From Chloroflexota bacterium (GTDB lineage: Bacteria > Chloroflexota > Anaerolineae > Aggregatilineales > Phototrophicaceae), in NCBI GenBank assembly GCA_026707665.1, contig JAPOWK010000063.1:1-42364 (forward strand): a DNA stretch of 42,364 nucleotides, given 5' to 3'. Positions 9,071 through 17,631 of the stretch are shown one piece after another (the first letter of the stretch is position 1; each line of letters starts with the position of its first letter). The notes under the pieces are model-generated. The model saw only the letters and a program-made list of their open reading frames with translations, was not told the DNA's origin and made no database searches. A program made the position numbers and the translations under genes.

Positions 9071-10165
9071 TTAGACCCATAAGCGTTTTAGTATCGATCT
9101 GAGCCGCGACACAATAGTCCACTGACCCGCTTGACCGCGCACGAAGACTGGCCCGATTTTGCCAAAAGCGTCTGTGAAGGCGCTGGTCTGCTCGCCCTGA
9201 TACCAAACCATCCATTCCTGCCATAAGCACATGGCAGCGGCAGATGTCAGCAGCTCGCGCTCCAGCTCGTTGGGGAGGGAATCGTCTGTGATCGTCATCC
9301 ACTCGTCGGGAGATGCTTTGAGCCGTGCGACATAATCGTCCGGCCGCGTCTCAGTGAACGTGTCCATGACGTCGCGGGCGGTATTCAGGATGTCATCTGG
9401 AATCGGTTCTAGCGACGCCGGCTCTAGTTCGGACTCCGGAATCTCGTCGACAGGCGCTGCTTCCTGTCCCGCCTCAGATTCGCGGGTTTCTTCATTTGGC
9501 GCTTCGTCCGTGTCTAGTGAAGGTTCAGGCTCTTCGACATCGTCAGCTGTCTCTTCTGGCTCAACATCAACAATTCCAGGGCTTTCCGACGCAGCCTCTT
9601 CGTGGGGAGTTTCGCGCATTTGCGCGTTTTTCCCCAATATCCCCGCGACTGTCTTATGATCTACGCCCACTTCATCAGCGATTTTCCGCAGAGACATACC
9701 CCCTTCAGCAAGCGAAAGAATGCGCTCGTCGCGAATGCGTCTGTCCTCTTCGCGAAGCCCTTTTGTCCAACGCCTTACTGTAGCTGTACTGACACCTACC
9801 TGGTTTGCGATCTCCTTCGGCGTCAGCTTCCGCACGTGCAATTTCAGCCCCTGAGTCTGACGCTGAACGCGAGTGTACTGAACTCCGTGCTTCAGATTGG
9901 CTGCCCACATCTTGTCACCCAGATCTTCGTCGTTGTTGGTCTCGACAACAACATACGCGATTTCCGTTCTCTCTATCCGCCGCGCCGCCAGGATACGGTG
10001 CCAGCCATCGACAAGCACATTGTCCTGATTGATCTCAATCGGTGGCAGCGCATCGAAGATATCCGCGTATTGCGCGATCAGGTCTTCATCGCGCTGGCCA
10101 AGCCGGGGATCCAGGTCGCCCCGGAGCACGACGTCGTCAAGGGAGATCATCTGTGGGGAGTCCAT
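9071..10165 (-). CDS. ParB/Srx-fold nuclease-like DNA-binding protein with two HTH motifs
   Basis: From ATG 10165 it is 364 aa. TTG 10189 and ATG 10150 are alternatives. Residues about 6-90 form a ParB N-terminal (ParB/sulfiredoxin) fold with the signature 'VDGWHRILAARR'. Chromosomal ParB has GERR at this place; the GWHR form is usual in plasmid and phage relatives. Two helix-turn-helix motifs follow: 'LTPKEIANQVGVSTATVRRW' (about 114-133) and 'MSLRKIADEVGVDHKTV' (about 157-173). An acidic, low-complexity linker (about 190-265) leads to a C-terminal domain I do not recognise. It lies just downstream of a replication gene on the same strand, so a role in partition or copy-number control of an integrated plasmid is likely. 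It is not adjacent to parA, which is 6.6 kb away on the other strand. Confidence 0.8.
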   Translation of the reverse strand: MDSPQMISLDDVVLRGDLDPRLGQRDEDLIAQYADIFDALPPIEINQDNVLVDGWHRILAARRIERTEIAYVVVETNNDEDLGDKMWAANLKHGVQYTRVQRQTQGLKLHVRKLTPKEIANQVGVSTATVRRWTKGLREEDRRIRDERILSLAEGGMSLRKIADEVGVDHKTVAGILGKNAQMRETPHEEAASESPGIVDVEPEETADDVEEPEPSLDTDEAPNEETRESEAGQEAAPVDEIPESELEPASLEPIPDDILNTARDVMDTFTETRPDDYVARLKASPDEWMTITDDSLPNELERELLTSAAAMCLWQEWMVWYQGEQTSAFTDAFGKIGPVFVRGQAGQWTIVSRLRSILKRLWV

Positions 10166-10210
10166 ACCAGAATTGTCGCATGATCGCAAAACCGCGGCAA
10201 GCGGCTGCGT

Positions 10211-11521
10211 CTATGAGCTGCGACTTGGCGCCCGCCTGGCGACGCCGTCGAAGAACGCTAGCTGCTGGCTGACGTCCACGGCGAGGTCGGTTGTGGCTGG
10301 AGCGGGCAGCGGCGGCGATGGCGGCGGCGCTCGCGGAGACAACCACGTCAAAATACGTCGCGCGAAAGCAGGCAAAAGCCCGTCGTCGGGGCGCGTGATC
10401 CAACGAGAACGATACGCAAGGGCTTTAGTGTGACACTTTCGCGTATGCAGCAGAATCGCCCAGATATTGGTACGATATTCGAAATTGCTATTGGGATGCC
10501 TGCCGGCAACAAGCTTGGATATCTTGGCGATGAGACCGTGCTGTTGCAGCGTGTTGGTATGCCTGGTGACTGTGGTTTCGCAGCAACCGATCATGCCGGC
10601 GATGGTGGCGCGTTTGGCGCAGCAGAGGCCGGAGTGCAGCCCAAGATCGATGATGCTGCGAAGTACGCGCTTCAGTAGCGAGTGCTTGCGTTGCCGTGGC
10701 AGCGGTTTCTCTGTGACGATCTCGCCCAGGATGGCTTCGCGGCGGACGATATCACGGGCGCGTTGCCGTCGTTTTTTGGCGAGCGTGTAATCGACCTCTT
10801 CGGCGGGCAGGCCGCGCATCAGCGCCAGGCGCGTGTGCCGGTCTGTAGGTTGACCGCTCTTCAGCGCGAAATATAAGCCAGCGCTGAGCCGGTTGTTTCG
10901 CCCCCCGCGATGCCAGTAGTTGTGGTTGCTTTCTGGTCCGGACCTGCGCTTCTGGGACTGCTTGCGCTTCCCGCTTCGCTGGCGCCGCGGACGGTCCGCT
11001 GCGGGAGCCGGGGCGGTCAGCGCTTGCGACGAGTCGAGCAGGTGGTGCAGCAGGCCCATCGGCGCCGTTCGGCGATCGCTGTCGAGTAGCTCGATGATGA
11101 TGTGGTCATCGTAAGGGATCGTGTAGCCATCGCTGGTGCGGATTTCGCCGCGGATTTCGCCGTATTCGAAGTGCACGATGCCGATAGGACGCTGGCAGAA
11201 GAACCAGATATGCCAGCCGCCGCGCGGTGTGCCCTCCAGGACGTAATCGGCATCGTAGTCCTCCATCATCTGCGTGATGGACCAGGGCAGGCCCTGATCG
11301 ATGTCGATGCAGCCGATGCCCCCCGATGGGTGCAGGATCGCGTATAGACCATTGTGCGCGAGGAATTCTTCGCGTGTGGCCGGTGTCCAGTCTTTGGTCG
11401 GGCGCTTGGAGGGCTTGCAGGTGACAAGGTTAACTTTATTCGCAGAGAGTTCACGAAAGAAAAGTCTTTTGTCTTGCTCTTTAATCTGTGTAAGAGTGGA
11501 TCGTGTTGCTTTGTTTAGCAT
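10211..11521 (-). CDS. plasmid-type replication protein: prim-pol domain plus winged helix
   Basis: A 436-aa protein starting at ATG 11521. Residues about 20-160 match the bifunctional primase/polymerase (AEP, prim-pol) pattern: 'GGIGCIDIDQG' supplies the metal-binding pair Asp73/Asp75, and 'GGWHIWFF' supplies the conserved His104. A basic Arg/Lys-rich linker (about 185-210) follows, then 'RATIAGMIGCCETTVTRHTN' (about 330-350), which reads as a winged-helix or HTH DNA-binding domain. Proteins with this plan prime or initiate replication of plasmids, phages and integrative elements. The start ATG overlaps the stop of the upstream 288-aa frame, which suggests translational coupling. The ParB-like gene follows after 45 bases, so the two probably share a transcript. 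Confidence 0.75.
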   Translation of the reverse strand: MLNKATRSTLTQIKEQDKRLFFRELSANKVNLVTCKPSKRPTKDWTPATREEFLAHNGLYAILHPSGGIGCIDIDQGLPWSITQMMEDYDADYVLEGTPRGGWHIWFFCQRPIGIVHFEYGEIRGEIRTSDGYTIPYDDHIIIELLDSDRRTAPMGLLHHLLDSSQALTAPAPAADRPRRQRSGKRKQSQKRRSGPESNHNYWHRGGRNNRLSAGLYFALKSGQPTDRHTRLALMRGLPAEEVDYTLAKKRRQRARDIVRREAILGEIVTEKPLPRQRKHSLLKRVLRSIIDLGLHSGLCCAKRATIAGMIGCCETTVTRHTNTLQQHGLIAKISKLVAGRHPNSNFEYRTNIWAILLHTRKCHTKALAYRSRWITRPDDGLLPAFARRILTWLSPRAPPPSPPLPAPATTDLAVDVSQQLAFFDGVARRAPSRSS

Positions 11522-12378
11522 TGCATGTTATCTTTCGGGTGACGTCGGCGGTAAACTGACATCACCTTTTGCAGCGCTCGGTATGCGGATACCGGGCGCT
11601 GCGCGCTTTTAGTCGCCCCCGCTGCCTGCGGGTGTCTTTCTCTGGTTAATCCGCATCGCCAGAAATAGGCCTTCGCTATGGCCGCTGTCGGTGATGTAAG
11701 GCGCTCTGTCGTCCTGTGCTGCGGTCTGAGAAGCTTTTTGCGGTAATTTACTCCTTTCCTTCTTGAATATTTCGCGAACCCCTGCTGATAACGGCGCTGA
11801 CCTGCAGCATCGGCAGATAAGCGTCTCAGTCGCTGGCGCAAAGGCTGTGCCTTGGCCTGAGCAACAGAAAACGGCAGGTTGCCGCTAACGGCCGCAGCAT
11901 AACCGTCTGGCAAGGGCGGTTGCCTGCCTTTAAGACACTGCAGCAGAAATTCAGCTAACTGGGGAGAACAAAACTGAGGTTCCCGATTAGGCTGACCGGG
12001 CTGCAATGATCCACAAGTGCGGGCGTGGTCCCCGTCCGGATTAACAGCTTCGGCCGCTGAGCAGGGCGTTATGTCTAACGCGCCGCTCATTTCATTGTAG
12101 GTGCTTTCACAGATAGTGCAACTGGGCTTGCGATCCGCGAGCCGGTTTTTGCGGGTAGTGTGGCAGTTGATGTCTGGGGCCGGAAGCCGCCCTGCTCGCT
12201 CCTTGGGGGGCGGCCCTGCAGGTTTGAACAGGTTAAGTTCCTCTAACAGGAAAGGCCGTGAATACGGCTGAAAACGAAAATTTTTCTGGCAAATATTTTC
12301 GTTACTGAGGAGATATGCTGCAGATTTGGGATTTTCGTCCAATTTGGACTTGGCACAAATCAAACCTTGAGGTACCAT
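11515..12378 (-). CDS. hypothetical protein overlapping the replication gene
   Basis: A minus-strand frame from ATG 12378 (or TTG 12396) to a TAA that overlaps the ATG of the prim-pol gene in the string ATGCTAA, giving about 287 aa. It is rich in Pro, Gln, Arg and Ser and contains scattered cysteines ('SCTICES' near residue 90), which could be half of a zinc site. No family is recognised. Support comes from the length and the tight overlap with the next gene. The composition is odd, so it may be a leader region with a chance open frame instead. A leader for a replication gene could also carry antisense or attenuation control. Confidence 0.4.
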   Translation of the reverse strand: MVPQGLICAKSKLDENPKSAAYLLSNENICQKNFRFQPYSRPFLLEELNLFKPAGPPPKERAGRLPAPDINCHTTRKNRLADRKPSCTICESTYNEMSGALDITPCSAAEAVNPDGDHARTCGSLQPGQPNREPQFCSPQLAEFLLQCLKGRQPPLPDGYAAAVSGNLPFSVAQAKAQPLRQRLRRLSADAAGQRRYQQGFAKYSRRKGVNYRKKLLRPQHRTTERLTSPTAAIAKAYFWRCGLTRERHPQAAGATKSAQRPVSAYRALQKVMSVYRRRHPKDNMQC

Positions 12379-12450
12379 GTTGGCATACTTCCACAATTAA
12401 GAGCACGACGTGGTTGGTGCCACAACGTGTTCCAGATAGACCTCAGCAAG

Positions 12451-12481
12451 AAAGCCTGGCCCGACAAATGCAAGGCTTTTT
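12451..12481 (+). terminator. weak terminator-like hairpin
   Basis: AAAGCCT (12451-12457) pairs with AGGCTTT (12473-12479) around a 15-base loop and is followed by a short T-run (12477-12481). The loop is long and the stem short, so this is a weak candidate. It lies between the minus-strand block and the plus-strand Gabija pair. Confidence 0.25.
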
Positions 12482-12691
12482 GCTTTATATGCCCCTGAAT
12501 GCTACGACGGAATCGCGAATCACGCAATCAAATCAGGCTCGAACTTTGGCGACAGAAAGCCGCGTGGCCACTTATGTGCGTAGCAAAGCCAACCTTTCAG
12601 TGAAGTTCCTTCCCGCCAGCTCGCCAAGCTCCCAATAGCATCTCTGGGATCTCTTTCTGTTATTCCCCAGTATCACAAGATCGCATGATGG

Positions 12692-12865
12692 TCATGTGGG
12701 ATTCGGGCGTGAAGAACGGGGGCTGTCACCTTCGCGCTTGTCGAGCTTTGCTACAGCAATCAGGTCAAGATCGTCGACATGTACCCGCACAACGGCATCG
12801 GTCAGTGTGTTCCACGGGAAGTGGACGCTCCGGTGCTTTAGGTCTGCAAACTGTCGAAACGACAC
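12692..12865 (-). CDS. small hypothetical protein (57 aa), possible remnant
   Basis: A minus-strand frame from GTG 12865 to TGA 12692 encodes a well-balanced soluble peptide, with 'SFRQFADLKHRSVHFPW' near the start and 'VRVHVDDLDLIAVAKLDKRE' in the second half. The latter has the alternating hydrophobic/acidic look of a genuine beta-alpha fold. The frame is open a little further upstream to a TAG at about 12890 without an ATG. No clear ribosome binding site is seen, so it may be the 3' remnant of a longer gene. A second minus-strand open stretch downstream (about 12530-12670, containing 'SLKGWLCYAHKWPRGFL') also looks coding but has no start. Together they suggest decayed genes. Confidence 0.35.
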   Translation of the reverse strand: MSFRQFADLKHRSVHFPWNTLTDAVVRVHVDDLDLIAVAKLDKREGDSPRSSRPNPT

Positions 12866-12951
12866 TTTAGAGAGTGGGGTAACCCATCCTTTCTAATTTC
12901 AGAGCTCACGCTTACTATCTTCGCTGCTGACATCCACATAAGTGAGTTCGT

Positions 12952-14766
12952 ATGCACATTTCAAGAATCTACGTCAAAAACTTCCGGAACTTTAAGGAAA
13001 TCGATATCCCGCTGAGTCATGGTGTAACTTGTATCATTGGTGAAAACAATACGGGTAAGACTAATCTCTTCAGAGCTTTGCGGCTTGTTATAGACAATAA
13101 CGTCCCCTCCACTTCTCGGCAGCTTGCGGAGCAGGACATATTCGCCAAGGCGGATTTTAGAGAGCCCAATCAAGTAATCGTCAGCATAGAATTCTCAGAT
13201 TTTGAAGATAGTATCAACTCCCAAGCGTGGGTTTGCGGATGGGAGATCAATAACCTTGACGTCGCGAGGCTCACATACAGGTTCCGTCCAAAACGCTCCA
13301 TTCGAGCACAATTGGAAGACGGCACCTATCGCGGTGGGCTTGTGCTAGATGAGCACTATGAGTGGCAAATTGTTGGTGGAGGATGTACAGACCCAAGCAG
13401 CTTACAATGGAATGATGACGATGGCCGATCGGTAAGGTTCAGTGATCTGCAACACTTCAAGCTCGAATACTTGAAGGACTTACGCGATGTATTGCAGGAT
13501 TTGGAAAGAGACCGAGTGTCTCCATTACGACGACTGCTCAGACTCATTGATGACAAGGCATCACAAGAAGAACTTATCGCAATCGCGACAAACGCGAATG
13601 ATAGAATAACATCGCACCAACTAATATCTGATTTAAGCGAGGGATTAGGGAACGAGTTCACCAGAGTAGTGGGTCCGGCATTTCAGGACATCCAACTAAA
13701 CGTAGGCATGGTGGAACCGTCGTTCGCAGCAATTATTCGTTCACTCAAGATTCTCTTTCGAGACCGTGGGCTTCAGCATGACGGGTTCCAAATCTCGCGA
13801 AACGGCTTAGGACTCAACAATCTTCTTTATATTACTATGGTACTTCAGGCTTTTGAGTTGACGTTATCCAGTGATGATGTCGCCGGGCAGCTGGTACTAA
13901 TTGAAGAGCCAGAAGCGCATTTACATCCCCAGCTTCAGCGTACACTTTACGATGTGCTGCGGGGCGCGCCATCACAGGTCCTGTTAACATCGCATAGCAC
14001 TCACATTAGTTCGAAGGCTCCATTGAATTCATTTGTGTCATTGACTCTGTCTGCAGAAGGCACAAAAGCAAATAGACTAGCATTGTCGGGAGTCTTAGAG
14101 GATAAAGAAATAAAGGATCTGGAACGATACTTAGATGCGACACGTTCCACATTGCTATATGCCAGAAAGGTGATGCTGGTTGAAGGCCCTGCCGAGTTGT
14201 TTCTCATTCCAAGGATGATCGAGGCGGCTGAAGGGAAAAATCTTGATAGCTTAGGAATCAGTATCATTCCGATATACGGCACTCATTTTGAAAGTTACGC
14301 GAAACTATTCTCTGATGAAAGCTTGCCCAAAAAGTGTGCCATCATAATGGATGGAGACTGCAGTCCGGAGGAGATACCGACAGATGTAAGCGAGGACAGC
14401 TTATTTGAGTCGGAGAAATCATCTTGCTTCGCATCTGACTACGTCAGAGCTTTTGCCTGTCATTCGACCTTTGAACGTGCCATCGTCATCCCCGATAGTC
14501 TTGCGATGCTCATAGCGACGTTGACTGAATTTGGCGCTACAAATGTCGTAAAGAATGTAAAGTCCGCTCAAGAGCAGATCGACACTTCAATCCATTCGAA
14601 CATGGAAAGTGGCGAACTGATATTGCGCCCAATTAGAGAGAAGATTCTTAATCAAGCTAAAAAGCGAGGAAAAGCGCGCTTTTCTCAAGTGGCGTCAAAA
14701 CATACGAGTTCATTGTCCGTTCTGCCAAGCTACATCAAACAAGCCTTAGATTGGCTTCTGGAATGA
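12952..14766 (+). CDS. gajA: Gabija GajA-like OLD-family ATPase/TOPRIM nuclease
   Basis: A 604-aa protein with an N-terminal ABC-type ATPase: Walker A 'GENNTGKTNL' (30-39), a signature-like 'SRNGLGLNNLLY' (282-293), Walker B 'LVLIEEPEAHLHPQ' (315-328) and the switch His of 'LLTSHSTHIS'. A C-terminal TOPRIM domain follows, with 'VMLVEGPAE' (Glu411) and 'AIIMDGD' (Asp467/Asp469). This ATPase-TOPRIM order defines OLD nucleases. With a UvrD-like helicase as the next, overlapping gene it is a class 2 OLD, that is GajA of the Gabija anti-phage system. Known GajA proteins are sequence-specific DNA nickases held in check by nucleotides and form a complex with GajB. Length fits the family (about 580-600). 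The gene is AT-richer than the replication genes upstream, consistent with acquisition as cargo. Confidence 0.85.
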   Translation: MHISRIYVKNFRNFKEIDIPLSHGVTCIIGENNTGKTNLFRALRLVIDNNVPSTSRQLAEQDIFAKADFREPNQVIVSIEFSDFEDSINSQAWVCGWEINNLDVARLTYRFRPKRSIRAQLEDGTYRGGLVLDEHYEWQIVGGGCTDPSSLQWNDDDGRSVRFSDLQHFKLEYLKDLRDVLQDLERDRVSPLRRLLRLIDDKASQEELIAIATNANDRITSHQLISDLSEGLGNEFTRVVGPAFQDIQLNVGMVEPSFAAIIRSLKILFRDRGLQHDGFQISRNGLGLNNLLYITMVLQAFELTLSSDDVAGQLVLIEEPEAHLHPQLQRTLYDVLRGAPSQVLLTSHSTHISSKAPLNSFVSLTLSAEGTKANRLALSGVLEDKEIKDLERYLDATRSTLLYARKVMLVEGPAELFLIPRMIEAAEGKNLDSLGISIIPIYGTHFESYAKLFSDESLPKKCAIIMDGDCSPEEIPTDVSEDSLFESEKSSCFASDYVRAFACHSTFERAIVIPDSLAMLIATLTEFGATNVVKNVKSAQEQIDTSIHSNMESGELILRPIREKILNQAKKRGKARFSQVASKHTSSLSVLPSYIKQALDWLLE

Positions 14767-16547
14767 GATTAAGCGATCAACAGCGAAAGGCAGTCCAGTA
14801 TCCCGAAAGCGCATTTATTGAGGCTAGTCCGGGAAGCGGAAAAACCCGCACACTAACGGCCAAGCTGATAGACCTGCTTGATTCGGTGCGAGGAACGCCG
14901 CGAAAGATAGCATGCATAACCTATACGAATGCAGCTGTACACGAAATCGAAAATCGAGTCCGCAAATATGAACGCAATGATGACGAATTCAGTTATGAAG
15001 TAGCTACGATACACTCATTTTGTTTAACAAACGTACTTGGCCCTTACTATTGGAAGCTGCAAGAATACAAGACCGGCTATGAAATATTGCCATCTGATTC
15101 GGATGAATATGATGAAATCGCTCGCAAGATCTGTACTCGACACAGCTTAAACTACAATTGGGACGTCAAGAGAGCATTTGAGCAACTGGGCCGGCATAAG
15201 GATGGTTCACCCATTGCACCATATCCTTTGGATACGCAGAATAGTGCAGTATATGATTTCTGGGATGAACTTGAACGCCTTGGATATATCGATTTCACAA
15301 ATATAGTTTATTGTTCCTATCGCTTAGTCTCACGCCATTCCGAAATTGCCAAGTCAGTTGCCAGCAAATACGCCTGGATATTGGTGGATGAATTCCAAGA
15401 CACTACTGCTCTGCAGTTTGAGGTATTAAGCAGAATAGCCGATGCCGCAATCACCAAGTTTTTTCTCGTGGGCGACCCAAATCAATCAATCTTTGGATTC
15501 GCTGGCGCGACGCCGGAAGCGATGTACGACTTCAGCGATAGAGTCCAGGCAGATTCAAGATTTGCATTGAATCATAACTGGCGTTCAAGCTCCAATATTG
15601 TCGACGAAGCTGAATCGCTGATACCGCGATCGCCGACAATGGTTGCGGTTGGTGAAAATCGTGATTTTGAATTCGCTCCTTATCGCCGTCACTTCGGGAG
15701 TGCCTATGAAGCGATAGCGGATCACTTTTTACCGTTACTTGAGCATTATGACATTCCTTATGGGGATGCAGCAATTTTGGCGCCGTGGTGGACAGCCCTC
15801 TATGGTATTGGAAAGCGATTATCTGCAGACGGCGTTCCAATTGTTGGACCAGGAGCTAGGCCCTACCGCCGGAGCAGGTACCTGTTTGCGAGATTCGCAG
15901 AAAGAATATGTGAGTATATCGAGACACGTGAACCTCACTTGATCCCGCTCCTAGAACGTGAGCTGTTCATACTGGTTAGAGACTTGACCGGGCAACCTAA
16001 TTTCAGGGTGTTCTCGTATTCGGGTCGACGTATTGTCATGGAGCTAGTCAAACGAATGGGCAGTGATATAGATTCCGATGCACTAGCAACGACTTGGTTG
16101 CAGGTCGCAGTGCAATCGATGAGAGAGGTGCTTGAAGGCGAAGAATTGATTCAGAAGAGCCATGGCGACCTGCTGTCTCAGTCTGTTAATGACATGATCA
16201 AGGAAATTCGGAACAACAAGAACACTCGGGACAGGCCTGATTCTCAGCTAAAAGTGCGTGATCTGGCGATTTTTGCCAGCTATAGCAAGAATATCAAGCT
16301 ACTGACTTTTCACGGAGCAAAGGGACTCGAATTTGATGCGGTTGCTTTGATCGACATGCACGAAGGCAAGATTCCACACTTTTCCATCAATTATAAGAGC
16401 TATGATGAACAACAGCGCATGTTGGAAGAATCGAAAAGAGTGTTCTACGTAGGAATTACACGAGCAAAAAGGCTACTGATGTATTTCACCGATGATAGTG
16501 ACACTAGAAACCCACCATCTCGACTATTAAGTTTGGTTGAAAATTAA
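14763..16547 (+). CDS. gajB: Gabija GajB-like UvrD/Rep-family helicase
   Basis: Starts at ATG 14763 in an ATGA overlap with the gajA stop, giving 594 aa. A TTG at 14751 is possible but less likely. All superfamily 1 helicase motifs are present: motif I 'ASPGSGKTRTL' (21-31), Ia region 'CITYTNAAVHEIENR', motif II 'ILVDEFQDTT' (206-215), motif III 'FLVGDPNQSIFGFAGA' (234-249), motif IV 'NHNWRSS', motif V 'LLTFHGAKGLEFDA' (about 515-528) and motif VI 'FYVGITRAKRLL' (about 560-571). In Gabija, GajB binds DNA ends and hydrolyses nucleotides, relieving inhibition of GajA. The overlap implies stoichiometric co-translation. The helicase is about 100 residues longer than the archetypal GajB. Confidence 0.85.
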   Translation: MRLSDQQRKAVQYPESAFIEASPGSGKTRTLTAKLIDLLDSVRGTPRKIACITYTNAAVHEIENRVRKYERNDDEFSYEVATIHSFCLTNVLGPYYWKLQEYKTGYEILPSDSDEYDEIARKICTRHSLNYNWDVKRAFEQLGRHKDGSPIAPYPLDTQNSAVYDFWDELERLGYIDFTNIVYCSYRLVSRHSEIAKSVASKYAWILVDEFQDTTALQFEVLSRIADAAITKFFLVGDPNQSIFGFAGATPEAMYDFSDRVQADSRFALNHNWRSSSNIVDEAESLIPRSPTMVAVGENRDFEFAPYRRHFGSAYEAIADHFLPLLEHYDIPYGDAAILAPWWTALYGIGKRLSADGVPIVGPGARPYRRSRYLFARFAERICEYIETREPHLIPLLERELFILVRDLTGQPNFRVFSYSGRRIVMELVKRMGSDIDSDALATTWLQVAVQSMREVLEGEELIQKSHGDLLSQSVNDMIKEIRNNKNTRDRPDSQLKVRDLAIFASYSKNIKLLTFHGAKGLEFDAVALIDMHEGKIPHFSINYKSYDEQQRMLEESKRVFYVGITRAKRLLMYFTDDSDTRNPPSRLLSLVEN

Positions 16548-16735
16548 TCGTGGTTACAGACTGAGTTTGGCTTGCCTTTTGCCAGTTTCAGTGGCCGGCT
16601 CTATCAGGTGGCGCGCGCCATATCAGAACACTCTGTACATTCCTCATATCCAGGCGCAAACGATCTCGATTGCTTCGGGATTGATAAAATTCGGCAATTT
16701 CACAGTCAAATAGTATTATAGTCTTAGAATATTCA

Positions 16736-16762
16736 AATTTCACATTTCTACAATGTGAAATT
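16736..16762. promoter_or_regulatory. perfect 11-bp inverted repeat, operator or partition site
   Basis: AATTTCACATT (16736-16746) and AATGTGAAATT (16752-16762) are perfect inverted copies around a 5-base spacer. The right arm overlaps the -35 box of the parA promoter by two bases. A further half-like AATTTCACA occurs about 40 bases upstream. The position suits autoregulation by ParA or its small partner, or a parS-type centromere. Confidence 0.65.
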
Positions 16763-16789
16763 GTCGAATTGTCAGAATGCGATTATACT
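16761..16789 (+). promoter_or_regulatory. promoter of parA
   Basis: TTGTCG (16761-16766), a 17-base spacer and TATACT (16784-16789). Transcription would start near 16796, about 20 bases before the parA start, leaving a very short leader. The -35 is overlapped by the inverted repeat, so a bound repressor would block polymerase. Confidence 0.7.
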
Positions 16790-16815
16790 GTCTGCTGTTA
16801 TGCTGTTGAAAGCGG

Positions 16816-17631
16816 ATGTGTATGACCATTGGCATTGCGGTCTTTAACCAGAAGGGCGGCGCAGGCAAGACGACCGTAACGGTGAATCTGGCGGGGGCTT
16901 TTGCTTTGCAGGGCGCCTCAGTGCTGGTCTGTGATCTGGACGGTCAGGCATCGCTCTCGGCAGCGGTGGGGCTGGATGAAGCGATCTATACCGACCCGGA
17001 CGAGAGCATATATACCTTTCTCATCACGAAGCAAGGCGATCCGAACCGCATGATCTTGCCGGCGCCCCATGATGATTTTGATGTCCTGCCGGGTGATACG
17101 CGGACCTATATGGCGGACATGGAGCTATTGCCTGCGCGGAACCGTGAACTGCGGCTGACGCGTCTCTTTAAGAAGATCAGGAAGCGTTACGATTACATCC
17201 TTGTGGATTGCCCGCCACACCTCGGCGTGATCTCGGATAATGCCCTGATGGCTTGTCGGCGCCTGCTAGTGCCGGCGCGGATGCAGCATACCTATATGCG
17301 CCGCTTCGACAAGCTGATGGAGCAGATCGACGACCTGGAAGACGAATACGATGTCCGAATAGGGCTGATTGGTGTGGTGCCGGTCGCATATTTGGGTTAC
17401 CCGGACGAAAAGGCCTATCTCGAAGCGCTGAAAGCGGAGATGCCGGGTGGTGTTGCCCCAGAACTCCGCTGGCGCGATACTGCCATTGAAGAAGCCCGGA
17501 CCCAGGGCTATTCCGTCTTTAGCTATAGGCCAGCGAAAAAGCACCGCGAGGAGTCCCTGCGAAAATGCCGGGACGAGTATCTCTTGGTGGCGAAATACGT
17601 GCGGGAACGCACTAGAGAGGAGATCACATGA
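16816..17631 (+). CDS. parA: ParA-type partition ATPase
   Basis: A 271-aa protein. Both ATG 16816 and ATG 16822 are usable; the second gives the usual 'MTIGIAVFNQKGG' start. It has the deviant Walker A 'KGGAGKTT' (13-20), the A' segment 'VLVCDLDGQAS' and the Walker B-like 'YDYILVDCPP'. It lacks an N-terminal HTH, so it resembles short ParA/Soj-like proteins of type Ib plasmid partition or chromosomal Soj. The ATPase forms DNA-bound gradients that move a partition complex. It sits directly after a promoter/operator and overlaps the small downstream gene by 4 bases, as in parA-parG-like cassettes. It shows the GC-rich codon use of the replication block rather than that of the adjacent gajB. Confidence 0.85.
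   Translation: MCMTIGIAVFNQKGGAGKTTVTVNLAGAFALQGASVLVCDLDGQASLSAAVGLDEAIYTDPDESIYTFLITKQGDPNRMILPAPHDDFDVLPGDTRTYMADMELLPARNRELRLTRLFKKIRKRYDYILVDCPPHLGVISDNALMACRRLLVPARMQHTYMRRFDKLMEQIDDLEDEYDVRIGLIGVVPVAYLGYPDEKAYLEALKAEMPGGVAPELRWRDTAIEEARTQGYSVFSYRPAKKHREESLRKCRDEYLLVAKYVRERTREEIT

Larger units (their letters stand above)
12397..12951. other. 555-bp region between the replication block and gajA
   Basis: This holds the weak hairpin at 12451-12481 and the two minus-strand coding-like stretches described at 12692-12865. No iterons and no strong promoter for gajA are visible by eye. A short palindrome GTCGAAACGAC occurs at about 12853-12863. Confidence 0.4.

Noticed and set aside
8873..9082. 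69-codon plus-strand gene
   Set aside because: There is a GAGGT before the ATG, but the product is a basic, Ser/Pro/Arg-rich string, overlaps the ParB-like gene end and has no neighbour logic.
16557..16600. Imperfect inverted repeat after gajB (ACTGA...TCAGT) as terminator
   Set aside because: The stem is interrupted by three mismatches and lacks a T-tract.
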